64,000 bases of DNA from Gnetum montanum (GCA_015680685.1 MNCI01005936.1:984581-1048580), one strand, 5' to 3'; shown: positions 11,340-24,015, numbered from the stretch's first letter. Notes: generated from the letters alone by a model not told the origin. Numbers and translations are program-made.

Positions 11340-14020
11340 AGCTCTTCCATTGGTTACTTCCCTTTGTCGCTGGGGTTGTGAAATTTGTAGTGATCAAGAA
11401 ATGCTTGCAATTCTTCCTCTTTCATCCTTGGGTCATGTACCATCCAAGCTATTGAACTGATGTGTGCTAGCACTAGTATGTCCTAAGGACATGGTAGTTG
11501 CGAGAACATCTTATTGGCCTTCACATACCAAGTTACAAACTATTGTCATTCTTCCTTAAAGGTCCTAGCTTTCTCTCTTAATTCTTGATAATTTGTTAAT
11601 CTCCTAGCTAGGTTTGAGGTAACATCATTTTGTCCATGGTAGCTAGCTTTAACCACCTCCAATTTTGAGCTTGCCACAGGGAGCTTTTGCAAAGCATCTT
11701 TTCTATCTATAAACTCTTTTTCATACAATGCATAGGTAGTTGCTACTTGGTTTTCCAGCTAGCTTCTAGGCTAGACTATTGTTAACATGGCAAGTTTGGC
11801 ATATTTGAGGTTAGCCAATGCCATGTACTCTTCTAAATCCTCAATCTATAGGTCTTTATTTTTCACTTTCACTTAATGGACTAGAGCATAGCTATCCAAG
11901 ATGCGTTGCTAGTTAGGATTTTGCACTAACATGGCTCCAATACTGGCTCTAGCTATTTAGATTTCCTTTTCATTTATTTTCTTATACATACCTACTTGAT
12001 CAAGGAAGTGCTCCTTTAGCTTTCATGTTTCTTGGACTCATTTTTCCATGTACTAATTTTGAGTACTAACTTCTATTGAATGGCATACAAATCCTCCATT
12101 GAGAGGGTTCTATTTTTCCTAGTCAATTTATTAATGTCTTGGTTAACTCTTACTAGTTGTTCTTGCAATTGATGAAAACTTTTCTCTAAAATATTATTTT
12201 GATTTTCAATTATGGTCAACCTTGAATTTTTGGTAGTGAGCTACTTGTTCTCTTCTTGTGCGGTGGTTAATGTCGTTCTATGGATGTAGGTCCATACCAC
12301 CTTTTCCTTCTCTTGCTCTATAACTTTGTTTTTCTCAATCATCTTAGCTAGCTACTCTATTTTGAATTGCTCCACCTAGTCAGGCATAATAAATTAGGTA
12401 GGATCCTATCTTTTGGCTCTCAAGGCAGATAGATCTTGTTGCAACCTATGCACTTTTGCTTATACATGCTCTACCTTGGTCTCTAGCATGACTAGTTTTT
12501 CTTTAGTGGCTATGAGATATGACTATGCTATACTGACATCAATGGGGATGTCAAACAAGGTATTCATTACTTGTCTTGTCTATAGTAGTTGATCTAACAT
12601 GTCCTCATGTGTCACAGGAGTCATGGAAGTCCCAGTGAGCATTTGAGCATCTCTGATCCTTGTCAAATCTACTAGGGGCACCATAGGCACATTGAATGAT
12701 TCTTTAATATGATTGGTTATTACTTCTATTGTGCATGTTGCATTACCATGACTGTGGCACCTTCTCTTGTCTTGAGCATCACGTGAAAGGATTCAGTGTT
12801 CCTAGAGATTTTCTTTGACCACTGGGATTTCCCTTTAAATTGTAGTGAAATCTACCACTTGTTGGATTAGTTGAAATGGTGGATTGTATGGAATCATTGA
12901 TTACTTTAAAAAGATTGGACTTATCTCTATTTTCCCAACTAATGGCTTCAAAATTTTTTTGTATATGGCTCATTAAGGGTTTGTAATCTTGTAATGGTAG
13001 TGATGAAGGAGCTTGTATTTTAGGATGTTGTTCGAGCTCATGTTGTACTTTTTGTTTCTAGTTCTTCTCCCTTCTTCAGTTCTTGTTATTCACCAAGGTC
13101 TTTCCTTGGTGTGGTAGGTTTGAGCAACTCTGCAAATGAAGTATTCTGAGCCTTCTTGGGGACATCGTTTGTGTATAGGATTCCAACATACTTGCATAGC
13201 TTTCTGATTAGACAAGGAAATGGGAGTGTTGACTTTCCTACCTTTTTCTCCTTGAACTACCTTTGAATTTCTGTGAAATAAAATTAAGGAAGGTTGACCA
13301 TGTATTTTCCCATTAAGATCATGCTTCCTCTAGCTACATATGTTGAGATCCTATTAAGTCCATTGATCAAGAAGATATGATATGTGCTAATCTTGACATA
13401 TGTCATTTCTTCTAGAGTTAATTTACTATACATTTTTTCCTGCTTACCATATGCTCGTTTCAACCATAGCTTCTTGGTATCGACACCAGACCTAGTGGAT
13501 AGATGGGCTACCTTAGCCCCTTCATTTGGCAAATTAAGAGTTGCTGTAATTGGCTTGACTAAGAATGAGACATTGACTCCATAAATATTGATAGTGGTGC
13601 CTTCATCTTTGCTATGCTAGAATTGGTGGGCCTCACCAAGGTACTAGTCACCACTATTTAAAAGAATAGGCCCTAGTGGTGACACTTGGAGTTGTGTTCA
13701 AACCACTTCTAGGGAAAACACCATGAATGAACCAAAGTTTGTTTCCCTGATGACCATGGTCAATGCGAACTTTTATTAGATGATTGTAAGGCATTCAAGA
13801 TACAATGTGAGATGTTATCCTTGCATGGGAGCTATGGTTCTACAGCCTCTCCTTGGACAAACTATTTAGTAACAAGAGCCTCTTGATGGATGTTGAAAGA
13901 TTAGGCTTCCTATTCTTCGTGCTTTGCCAGCTCATCCTAGTATCCCCTACCACCTCTTGGGCTTTTGGATGCTCTCTACAAAGGTTCTCCCTATGCTCTT
14001 GTTTTTAAGACCATTTGCAA
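11340..14020 (-). pseudogene. Element II post-pol ORF (unknown function)
   Basis: Sense-strand ORF between the pol position and the 3' LTR, broken by many stops. The proposed start is the ATG complementary to 14018-14020, which aligns with the starts in III (about 19433), IV (about 39663) and VI (about 32222). Readable pieces include an N-terminal domain (13284-13900), a middle rich in Glu, Lys, Leu and Gln, and a C-terminal piece with KEFIDRKD and NYQELREKARTFKEE (11546-11728), which recurs in VIII at 53515-53690. It ends near a PPRTT motif. The middle looks like a long coiled coil. No signal peptide or membrane span was seen, so an envelope role is not supported. Length is about 890 codons. 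Confidence 0.65.
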
Positions 14021-14559
14021 TTAAGCAAAGATCAAGTGTTACTAAGGTGTTGATATTTACCATTAACAGATGTATACCATACTCATGACTTTAATTTCAT
14101 TAAGTTTTATAGTTTATATGATTGTAGAGTTAGAAATTTTTTTAGGATAAATCCCCAAAAAGTGTTTATCTTCTTTTATGACCCTTCGTAATTGGTTCCT
14201 TTTTTGTTGTGTTTGGCTTGTTATAGCAGTTATGGTCCCTTGGGTGAAAAGATTAAGGTTTCTAGCATTACCACGATTGATTTTTTAGTATAACACTTAT
14301 GGTTTTAACATTCTTACCCTCATAATATCCTTCAAGCAATAGAAAATTTTGGAAAAGTGATGTAATTTTCTCATGCAAGCATCCCTCCACAACTAACTTA
14401 AACACTTTAGGTTCAAACAAGTTTCAACAGTATGAAGAACAGAGCGGTAGAGAGTCAAATATCACAACTTGTAGTTGGTTGTGTAGAAATATCAGTCATG
14501 AGAGAAAATTTAAAAAACTCCCCTAGCTACAAATGATGAGAATGAAGTTTGGGCATCAC

Positions 14560-14670
14560 AAGTGTCATATATATAGGTTTTATATGACCCAATATTAGGT
14601 ACCTGATATTGAATATCCGATGTTGCATCCCACCCGATATTAGGTACTTGATATCAAGGGTCATGAATAA
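14560..14670 (-). promoter_or_regulatory. Candidate internal promoter of element II before the post-pol ORF
   Basis: A minus-strand TATA-like box (CTATATATATG) at about 14567-14576 is followed upstream (14591-14660) by several AATATT, GATATT and GATATC words. The LTR of this element has the same arrangement (TATA-like box at 10996, first GATATT about 19 bp away). The box is about 550 bp before the post-pol ORF start. The function is inferred from position and similarity to the LTR. Confidence 0.45.
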
Positions 14671-16030
14671 GCATCTCATGGGGGTACTAAGCATAAGAAA
14701 TGAAGCTTTGTGGTTGATGAGAAGGTTTGAAGTTAGATCCAAGGTTCTGGGGTAAGTGGAAGAATAATTGGAGGTATCGAAAGTGTGAGAAGGTGGAGTT
14801 GTTAACATGAAAAACTTTGGAAGAAGCAACAAAAAGGACATTTAAATTGAGGCTATGGACAGATCAATTTACATGATAAGGAAAAGCATGAAATTTAATA
14901 ATGAAGTTCTTGAAAGGTTAAGAATGATGTGATTGAGTTAAACAAGTATAAGTCACAAAAGTTACACAAGTGGATCCTCCCCAAAGAAGGCTCTAGCATA
15001 TGATGCCTTGTGTAATCACATCTAAAAATTTACATAGGCACTAAAGGGGTTGAATGCAATACATACTTATGCAATAAAACACACATGTTAAAACTGCCAC
15101 TTTGGAGGTAATAACTCTATGTTACACAAAATCACAAGTTAGGATCAAACAAACAATGAGATGAGATGGACTATAGAAAGGATTGTAGAAATTATGAAAT
15201 GAGGTATCTTACCATAGGCATAATGAATCCTTGTGTGTGTTATTAATGGTTAAATAATCATGAGCCCTTCATTCCAAGATTCAAACCAAGTTCAAATCAC
15301 ATTCAGTGACATTGCATTATTTCATCACATTGGTTGATGAACATAAGAATATGATAGTTGCAAGGAGTAACATCACTTGGCATTTTTTCCAAGTGAGGAG
15401 CTTATTTATGATACACATATTGTTGTTTTTTCTTAATGGAAGTTTTAAGAAGCCATTAACCTTTAGGCATGGATACATGTACTTCTAGTGGAACCTGCAG
15501 AATTTATTTAGTACCAATTTATGATACTCTTACTTCCAATTTTTGTTAGATTTACAAGGATATTGTTACAACCTTAGTGACACTATAGAACATACATAAG
15601 TAGCCAAAGAGAATCCACAAATCCACTTGATGTCACAACCCTTACATTTTTCCTTGGTTCTATACTCTTCTACCCAAACACAATGATTATGAATTTATTT
15701 TTAGGTTGGATGATGAAAAAGAATATCATTATGAATAGGGTAAAAACCTCTTATTAATGGAATAAGTGGATGGATGATGTGGTCTCATTATCTGAGTAAT
15801 CAATCCCTTATGACTCAACAACATCCAGAAAACCTCACCTCAAGGAGTAGCATGATCATTTTATTCATAAGCAAGATTACTAACAAAGAAGATGAAAACA
15901 ACAAAATAGAAAAAGTTGGAAGGAATAAAAAAAATTAAATCAAGAAATGAGAAAATAACAAAAAATATAAAACAAAAATATGGAAAACACTTATGAATCC
16001 TAACGATTAAAATGGGGGGTGAGCCCCTTG
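14671..16030 (-). other. Element II internal spacer (pol position)
   Basis: Non-coding sequence between gag and the post-pol ORF. It resembles element III at 19950-21330 and the region just 3' of integrase in element IV (40200-41790). Both II and III pass from this spacer straight into gag sequence at a shared AATGGGGGGT block (16011 and 21322); element IV has integrase, RT and PR there instead. Confidence 0.6.
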
Positions 16031-16039
16031 ACTAAACAT

Positions 16040-17593
16040 TTGGCCATGACAAGGATTAATAAGTAGACAGATAGGATCCATGCATGTATAAAACATTGGT
16101 AATCGTTCATTCCCTAGCCACTAGGTATCTGTTGGTATTATGGTGGCTGGGTAGACAAATTTTCAGTCACATACTTGATTGTTAAATGTATGATGGGTTA
16201 AGGTATGAGATGTGTTAAAATTATAGATGTCTAGCCCATGATTGCATCCTTGATTATGATATGATATGCACAAATTTGTTGGTCTATCCATGCTTGTAGA
16301 TTCATTGCTTGGGTTTGGAATTGGAGCAATGGTGGATGGTGGTCCTTGTGTAGGATTAGAGGACAATGATGGTGAAAAGGGAGACATTGCACTAGATTAG
16401 CATTGTGCTAGTTCAAATGATATGGTAGATTCATGAATCATTTGCTTTGGCTTATGGCCTTTCCTAAAGAAGGGATGTTTCTAATGTGCTGGTTGAGATG
16501 TACCAGGATTAACATGTGTATGAACATTTGCAGCACAAGTGGTGTTTGTTTGTGGATAGTGTGATGTGAAATCTTCTTGTGTCCTTGGTGGTGGAATGTG
16601 ATGAAGTAAAGTATGAGAATCTCGTGGGTAGGATGGATGGTAAGAGGCATGAGGTGGTGATCCCTCTAGGAATGTCATGGGTTTGCTAGTACTTGAGAGA
16701 GTGGTGGTGATGATTTGAAGTAGAGGATGTAGAACTAGTTGGAGAAATAGGATGTTGAACATAATATTCATGCAATTTTGGTGGATAGGAAGGATAGGAT
16801 TGATTTGGTGGTGGCCTTCCCCATGACTATGGTTGTTGCTACTATGGTTGATGATAGTGTTAAGGCTAGTAATAAGTCTCCCTAGGATGGTACAGTTGGT
16901 TGTGGGGTTGTCTATAATTACCTTGTGGAAGAGGAATTCTCTTGGGCATGTGTTTCTCTATAAACTTTAGATTTAAGACACCTACCCAATACTCATGTAA
17001 ATGCAATAAGATTGGGCAATGGCCCTTTGGATGGTCATATATGCAAATGTCACATCCATTATCTTTGTCTATTGTTGAGTCTGTAGCCTCACTTCCTTAA
17101 GCTATTTTTTGTATTTGCTAAAAAGTGTTCCTAGTTGTTTCTTGTTTCTGTATCCTTTGTTTATTGTGATTACTTGCCTTTTTTTGCATGATCCTCTCCT
17201 CAACCATCTCAACAAGAGTTGTAACATTTTCATATATCAATGTCAACATCCTATTAAATTTTGCTTCAAGTTCATCAATAGAATTTTGTATCAACAAGAT
17301 TCGTTGTGGGATCACCTTATCAAGAGTGATTGCTTTTTCCTTACCATAAATATGGACCTCTATCTATTGAAGATTTGGATCCCACTGATATTTCTTGATG
17401 TTCTCCCATTTGTATATCTCTCCTTCTTCTTTTTCCATATTCTTGATTAGCTCTTGGATCTAATGGACTTGTAGCTCATATAATTAACCTAGGGCATACA
17501 TCTCAAGAGTCTCCCTTGTTTCATTACAAAGCCCATCTATGATGTGGAAAAGTTACCTTTCCTTAGAGAAACCATAACCTGGGCATCTATTCA
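16040..17593 (-). pseudogene. Element II gag, C-terminal part
   Basis: A proline-, serine- and histidine-rich tail (16163-16771) is preceded in element sense by a Cys/His cluster at 17016-17054 (CDIC-X3-H-X4-C). That is the same shortened zinc knuckle as in element I, with a following CPILLHL block in place of FPIVSHL. Stops and frame changes are present. The N-terminal part continues beyond element III at 24016. Confidence 0.65.
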
Positions 17594-17598
17594 ATAGG

Positions 17599-18482
17599 TG
17601 ATGAGTGGCGAGGTACCCCTACACTCAACCATATGAACAAGCGTTACATGCGCAATTCGGTCAAACTCCGTAGACGAACTAGTTGTGGCATCTAGATAGT
17701 TAGCCTTTGGTCGTAGTTCACTGTCTTCCCACCTAGACTAGTATTAACTTTGTCATGTATGATTTAGTCCAGAGTGAGGTGTATGATGTGTTTCTAACCT
17801 AATGCTACTCTTGAAGGCAATGGAAGGTAATATTGTCTAAGCTAAGAGAGAAAGGGTAAGAGAGAATCTAAGCTAGCCTAAGTGCGATGAGAATCAATTC
17901 CTTGATCAAACGTACACATCTTGGACTTCATGCACAACTACTACTGGGATTACCAAGCACAGATCCTAGGTACACTACTGGGTTACCAAGTAGTCACACT
18001 TAAATGCTCATAATCAAGTCGTACTCATTCCGCATTTAATAGGAGTTTAAGGGTGAGAAGATATTAACTAGGAAAGTACTAAATAACAATTAATTAAATG
18101 ATTAAGCTAAGTGAATGTTGCAATGATGAAGTAATCTCGATCTTTATTTCTGGTCATGTGCATGTCCAAGTATGTCACACTCAAATAAAGGATGCCGTAC
18201 AATTACAATCACCACACTGTGGGTATACACTAAGAGGAAAAGGGTTGAGAGGAAAAATGAAAACTAAAATCAAAACTAACTCTAAACTGACTAACTCCTC
18301 CAGATCTATCTACCTCTTATTTATAGATGAGGACACAGGCTGCGATATCACGTATGCGATATTGTGGCTAGGCTATGATATCGTGTACATGATATCACGT
18401 ACGCGATATTGCATTCAGTGATATTGCGGATGCGATATCGTTGGTGTGATATCGCGACTATCAAAAAATTCATGACTCATCA
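17599..18482 (-). repeat. 3' LTR of element III (left copy)
   Basis: 884 bp. The last 310 bp match 23701-24010 with mostly transition differences. It has a minus-strand TATA-like box (CTATAAATAAG) near 18311-18323 and a dense array of GATATC palindromes, many extended to GCGATATCGC-like words, at 18340-18470. Compared with the element II LTR the array is longer and richer in CG. Confidence 0.9.
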
Positions 18483-18495
18483 TACCCCCATGACT
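18483..18495 (-). promoter_or_regulatory. Polypurine tract of element III
   Basis: Reads CATGGGGGTA on the minus strand immediately before the 3' LTR, as in elements I and II. Confidence 0.8.
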
Positions 18496-18689
18496 AAATG
18501 AAAACATGTTCTCAAATTAAAGTGAGAACAAGATCCATTGATTACACAGTGGATAGGTATGGGATTATTGACCAGCTAGAATGGATTCATGCTACAGTGT
18601 GGAGTCAGAGAAAAATTGAGACACAACACAAAAGAAAATCCTATGATTACAAAATTGGATGGAACTCATGTAGTTCTTGGTGGTGGTGG

Positions 18690-19433
18690 CTCCTCCATGG
18701 GTGTCTTTCCCTTTTCTTGCACTCCAGGTCTTAGGATTTAATGGCGTCGAAGTATGGCCTAGATTTTCTCCTCTTATAAGGCCTTGAGCGCCTTGACATG
18801 TGCATAAGTTTATGCTTGTGCCATAGAGGCATCCCAGTCAACCTTCTCTTTTTCTTCTACCACCCTTTTATTCTCTATGAATAGTTTATTAAGTTGCTAG
18901 GTTCTAAAAGTGTCTAGCTGGTCCTGAGTAACCTTTGGCCCTATATTCAGAACGTTTAATACTTCTGAAATGGCTTGAACAAAGAAATCAATAGTCACAC
19001 TAGAGTTATTAACTATGGTGCCTTATTCTTTATTGTGCCAAAATTAGTACATTTCCCCTAAGTACCAGGCACCACTTTCAGAGAGGGTAGGCCATAATGG
19101 GGACCCTTTAAGGTGATCCCTAATGGCCTTTAGAGTAAATTCTGTGAAAGGTCCAAAGTTTAATTCCATGATCACTATAGTGAATATGGACCTTTCATGG
19201 ATGGTCTGAATACAATCCTGGGGCAACGTGAGATATCGTCCCTGTTCAGATGCTGCAACAGCTCCTCCTTTCACTTTCCTTGATTGTATAGTAGCGGGGT
19301 CTTCTTGGTGGATACTCAATGGTTGTTCCTCCTACTTTGCATGTTGTTTGATAGGAACTTGTCCTTCACCTCTCCTAGGTCATTTGATCACACCTTGAGT
19401 AGGACCTTCCTGTTGTCCGTGTTTTGGGGCCAT
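18690..19433 (-). pseudogene. Element III post-pol ORF, internally shortened
   Basis: The start is the ATG near 19433, reading MAPKHGQQEGPTQG. The N-terminal domain at 19044-19319 aligns with 13600-13900 of element II (shared IHQE, then a block ending near LGEMY). About 350 codons later the element II copy is still in its coiled-coil middle, whereas here the reading passes quickly to the C-terminal EEPPPPRTT motif near 18690. The coding span is about 250 codons against roughly 890 in element II, so about 2 kb of the middle has been deleted. Several stops remain. Function unknown. Confidence 0.6.
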
Positions 19434-19919
19434 CTGTAATCACACAAGGCCAATCGTTAGTAAGGTTGTTACCAAAGTTAGGTTATACCTTACTACTTGC
19501 CTTAATAGATTTACTTTATTTTTGTGTGATGTTAATTATTGGAAGAACATGTCCCCGAAAGATTATAATGTTGAGTTCTCTTTGCTTAGGTGGTTTCCAA
19601 ATTTAATTTTCTGGTATAGCTAAGGGGATGAAATTGTTTTTGACACATTTTATTCTTAATTTTACAACTAATTACCCTTAAAGATGTCCTTCGGGCGATG
19701 ATGAATTTCAAAAAATTTATTTGCTATTTGACGTGTGCCCCTCCCCCATGACTAAGCTGAACACTCCAAGTTCAAGTATGTTCAAATGAAATGAAAATCG
19801 GAGTACCAGCGAGAGTTATGGATATGAAAGCAAGGGACGCACAATCGTGAGTCATAGAGAGGAATTTGAAAAAATTCCCCTGCGTGAATAGTTGCAAATG
19901 ATGTTGATTAGCACAAGGA

Positions 19920-19945
19920 GGTCACACATATATATTTTCATCAAA
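19920..19945 (-). promoter_or_regulatory. TATA-like box before the element III post-pol ORF
   Basis: Minus strand AAATATATATG at about 19926-19937, roughly 495 bp before the post-pol ORF start. The downstream sequence is homologous to that after the element II internal box (both contain CATCATTTG and a GGGGA-T-rich run). The GATATC array seen in II is not evident here. Confidence 0.35.
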
Positions 19946-21309
19946 GTTAGGGCACCTAGAGAATGTACTGAATTTTTAATATATATAAACGATGTAAACT
20001 AAGGACATGTGGATGATTGTTAAAGGGTTCCAGGGTAATTCAACTAGTTCTGAAGGCATGAAAATTATGATGGTGTGGAATTTATCAATAAGGATCTTGG
20101 ATGGTAGAGAAAAAGGCTATGTTATGGTTCATAGGAATGTTGAAATTTGGAGGGATAGTAATAAGGAAAAGAATATCATGAATAATACGCTGAGGGTAAT
20201 AAATGGTGTGTGTGAGCTGTGTCATAAGTGAAAATTACAAAAGATTACACAAGTGGGTCCTCCCCAAAGTAGGTTCCAACCTATAATGCCCTTGTGTAAC
20301 CACACTTAAAAGTGTCTGTGGGAACTTGAATGGTTAAATGTAATACACACTGATTCCACAAAACACACACATGTAAATATCACCGGGATGAGGTAAGAAT
20401 TCTACGTTACACACGACATGAGCTACAATTACCCAAATAGTGAGATGAGATGCACTATAGAAGGGATTTCTAGAGATTGGGACATGAGGTAACTGACCCA
20501 GGGCATAGTGAATCCTATGTGTAAAGCATGATTAAGGTTTTATTAACCCATCGTTCCAAGATCAGGACCAAATCCATTCCTCTGATCAGTGACACCGCAT
20601 TGGTTCATCCCATGATGAGCAACTATGAGAGTACTAGAACAACAAGGCGTATGATCACTTGGCATTTTGTTTAAGGGAGGAGTGATTTTTTTTTTGTGGC
20701 ACTTTCCTTTTTTTTCTCTTTTTTTTTCTTTATTGAATCTAGAGAAGCCACTGACCTTTAGGCATGGGTGCATGTCTTTCCAGTGGGACCCCATAGAAAA
20801 AAATGGATTTTTGAGTGTCCTTTTGATTACTCTTACTTCCATTTTCGTTAGATCTACAAGGATCTTAGTACAACCATGTTACATGATAACTCCCACAGAT
20901 GTCACCAAAGAGAATCCGCAAGTCCCCTTGATGTCACACCCTAATCATACCCTCTTGGTCCATCTTTCTTCATTCTTGGTACAATGAACAAAAAATTAAT
21001 TTTAAGTTTTAAGAATGTCAAGAATATCACTGTATCCTTGAATAGAACCTCTTATTTGTAGAGTAGATGAGTGGGTGTAATGGGCTCACTATCCAAATAA
21101 TTGCTCGTTCGAGACACAATAACATAGAACACACCTTAACCAATGATCTACATGAGTGTTTTATTCATAGACAAGATTACTTATAAAAAAATGTAAGAGG
21201 ACAAAAAGACAAAAAGATAAAAAAGATAAAACAAGAAATTGAAAAATGAAAAATTGAAAAACAAAATGTTATAAAATTAAAGAAAATAAAAAAATGGTTA
21301 TTAATCCTG
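19946..21309 (-). other. Element III internal spacer (pol position)
   Basis: Non-coding; parallels 14671-16030 of element II. Matches include a 'CACAAGTGG(G/A)TCCTCCCCAAAG' block at 20249 that recurs at 14966 in II and in variant form at 40455 in IV. No pol motif was seen. Confidence 0.55.
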
Positions 21310-22855
21310 CTTGTTATTAGAATGGGGGGTATCCCTCATAACTAATCGTTTGAGGATGGCAAGGATTAATAAATGGAAGTTGAGAATCCTTGCATGTTGA
21401 AAATATTCAGACTTGGTCATATTTACCCCATCGGTGTTCACACAACTGATTATAGTAAGCATAGTGGGGAAATTTGTAAGATGTGGTTCTTGGATAAAGA
21501 GTTGACTCACTATGATGTTTGTGACCAGAAGATGGTATGCAGGGATTGGGTTGTCACTCTCCATTCCTGTGTTCATTGGACCGTATTGTTGTTGGAGTGT
21601 TAGTTGGTGGCCCTGATGGAGTTACATGAGGCATTGGGTTTGAAGATAAGGGTGCACCAAAGTGTGGGACTTGTGCTGAGTTGAAGGATGCAGTGGCCTC
21701 AGACTTGTGTTGTCCCTTCCTAGGGTCATTTATAAAGAAGGGATGCTTTTGATGTTGGGGAGGCCTCTCACTACTGTTGGTAATAGAAACACAAGTAATG
21801 TTTGGAGGTTGTTGCTATGGTGTAGGCACCTTAGGAATAGTTGGTGGAAGTGTAGAAGGAGGGAAAGGATGAGAATGTTGAAAGTTAGGAGGAGTATAAG
21901 GTGCACAAGGTGGTGGTTGTGTTGAAGACATGGGCTGATAGTATTAAGGGGAATAATAATAATGTGGTGAGATAGAGTATGTTGACCTAGTTGGAGAAAT
22001 AGGATGTTGAACTCGATAAGCATTTGGATTCGGAGGATATGAAGGGTGTCTCCAGTTTAGGGATGGCTTCCCCTATGATTGGGATTGTTGCCACTATGAT
22101 CGAACACAGTATCTCTGTACGAACTTTGGGTGTAATGTGCTTCCCCAATGCTCATATAGATGTAACAGGATTGGGCATTGGCCCTTGGGGTGATCGTATA
22201 GGAAAATATTGCATTCATACATATGATTGGAAGTTGAGCTCTTGTGTTCTTCATCCCTTCTTCCTGATTGCCTAGTGTTTTGTCTTGCTTCTTGGGTTGT
22301 CAAAACTCTATCTCCAATAATATCAATATATTAATCTTTGCCTCGACTTCCTCTAATGATTTTTGTACTGGAAAAGATGGTTCTTTCTCCTTGTGGTAGG
22401 TTGATTTCTCCTTTTTGTGAAATGGACCTTTGTTAAGTTGAGATTTTGGTCTCGTTGATGTTTTTCAACACTCTCCCATTTAGCCATTTCTCCTTCTTCT
22501 TTTGCTACTCGCTTAATAAGCTCTTAGACTTGATGGCTTCGTAGTTCATATAGTTGACCTCGGGCATACATTCCTAAGGTCTCTCTTGTTTCATTACGTA
22601 GCCCATCAATGATATGGTACATTAGCCTTTCCTTGAAGAACCCATGGCCTGGACAGCTATTTAACAGTGCATAATATCTTTCTAAGGCCATGTCCAAGGA
22701 TTTATGTTATGCTTGTTTCCATCCTTGGATTTTTTTCCTTAAGGCTAACACTCTTGCGTAGGTTTGATATTTTTCATTAAAGACTTCTACCATCGTCGAC
22801 CAATGTTGTATTGAATTTGGTTTTAATAATCTATACCATACTTTTGCTTGGCCAA
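21310..22855 (-). pseudogene. Element III gag, truncated by the assembly gap
   Basis: Gag C-terminal region with the Cys/His cluster at 22175-22213; the second Cys is replaced by Phe (CNIF-X3-H-X4-C), followed by CPILLHLYEHW. Further 5' in element sense, 22480-22855 aligns with the gag core of element II on either side of the element III insertion (17460-17593 and 24016-24170). The frame is broken by stops, and the N-terminus lies in the N gap. Confidence 0.65.
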
Positions 22856-23700
22856 NNNNNNNNNNNNNNNNNNNNNNNNNNNNNNNNNNNNNNNNNNNNN
22901 NNNNNNNNNNNNNNNNNNNNNNNNNNNNNNNNNNNNNNNNNNNNNNNNNNNNNNNNNNNNNNNNNNNNNNNNNNNNNNNNNNNNNNNNNNNNNNNNNNNN
23001 NNNNNNNNNNNNNNNNNNNNNNNNNNNNNNNNNNNNNNNNNNNNNNNNNNNNNNNNNNNNNNNNNNNNNNNNNNNNNNNNNNNNNNNNNNNNNNNNNNNN
23101 NNNNNNNNNNNNNNNNNNNNNNNNNNNNNNNNNNNNNNNNNNNNNNNNNNNNNNNNNNNNNNNNNNNNNNNNNNNNNNNNNNNNNNNNNNNNNNNNNNNN
23201 NNNNNNNNNNNNNNNNNNNNNNNNNNNNNNNNNNNNNNNNNNNNNNNNNNNNNNNNNNNNNNNNNNNNNNNNNNNNNNNNNNNNNNNNNNNNNNNNNNNN
23301 NNNNNNNNNNNNNNNNNNNNNNNNNNNNNNNNNNNNNNNNNNNNNNNNNNNNNNNNNNNNNNNNNNNNNNNNNNNNNNNNNNNNNNNNNNNNNNNNNNNN
23401 NNNNNNNNNNNNNNNNNNNNNNNNNNNNNNNNNNNNNNNNNNNNNNNNNNNNNNNNNNNNNNNNNNNNNNNNNNNNNNNNNNNNNNNNNNNNNNNNNNNN
23501 NNNNNNNNNNNNNNNNNNNNNNNNNNNNNNNNNNNNNNNNNNNNNNNNNNNNNNNNNNNNNNNNNNNNNNNNNNNNNNNNNNNNNNNNNNNNNNNNNNNN
23601 NNNNNNNNNNNNNNNNNNNNNNNNNNNNNNNNNNNNNNNNNNNNNNNNNNNNNNNNNNNNNNNNNNNNNNNNNNNNNNNNNNNNNNNNNNNNNNNNNNNN
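22856..23700. other. Assembly gap (845 N)
   Basis: Run of N inside element III. By comparison with element II it should contain about 0.84 kb of gag N-terminal and leader sequence plus about 0.57 kb of the 5' LTR, more than the N count. Reading frames drawn through it are artefacts. Confidence 0.95.
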
Positions 23701-24010
23701 CATCACACTCGAATAAAGGATGTCATACAATTATAATTACCACACTATGGACATACACTAAGAGGAAAAGGGTTGAGAGGAAAAATGAAAACTAAAATCA
23801 AAACTAACTCTAAACTAACTAACTCATCTGGATCTACCTACCTCTTATTTATAGATGAGGAGATAGGATGCAATATCACGTATGCGAAATCGTGGCTAGG
23901 CTGCGATATTGTGTACATGATATCACGTTCAGTGATATTGTGGATGCGATATCGCGGGTGTGATATCGTGGTTACGATATCATGGCTGTTAGCAAATTCA
24001 TGACTCATCA
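23701..24010 (-). repeat. 5' LTR of element III (right copy, remnant after the gap)
   Basis: The last 310 bp of the LTR, ending GACTCATCA, followed directly by ATAGG. It contains the TATA-like box (CTATAAATAAG, near 23845) and the GATATC array (23870-23985). Differences from the left copy are mostly transitions. Confidence 0.88.
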
Positions 24011-24015
24011 ATAGG

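Larger units (their letters stand above)
17599..24010 (-). mobile_element. Element III: pol-less LTR retrotransposon inserted in the gag of element II
   Basis: Innermost of the nest. The left LTR starts TGATGAGTGG at 17599 and the right LTR ends GACTCATCA at 24010. The target-site duplication ATAGG is exact at 17594-17598 and 24011-24015. The gag reading of element II resumes on both sides. Internal order on the minus strand is gag, spacer, TATA-like region, a shortened post-pol ORF, polypurine tract and 3' LTR; no pol domain was found. An 845-base N gap removes the gag N-terminus, PBS and most of the 5' LTR. Confidence 0.9.

Noticed and set aside
11340-14020. Calling the post-pol ORF an envelope gene
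   Set aside because: The position fits, but no signal peptide, membrane segment or fusion-type feature was seen; left as unknown.
22811-23795. Three long open frames of about 300 codons at 22811-23795
   Set aside because: They run almost wholly through the N gap and are artefacts.
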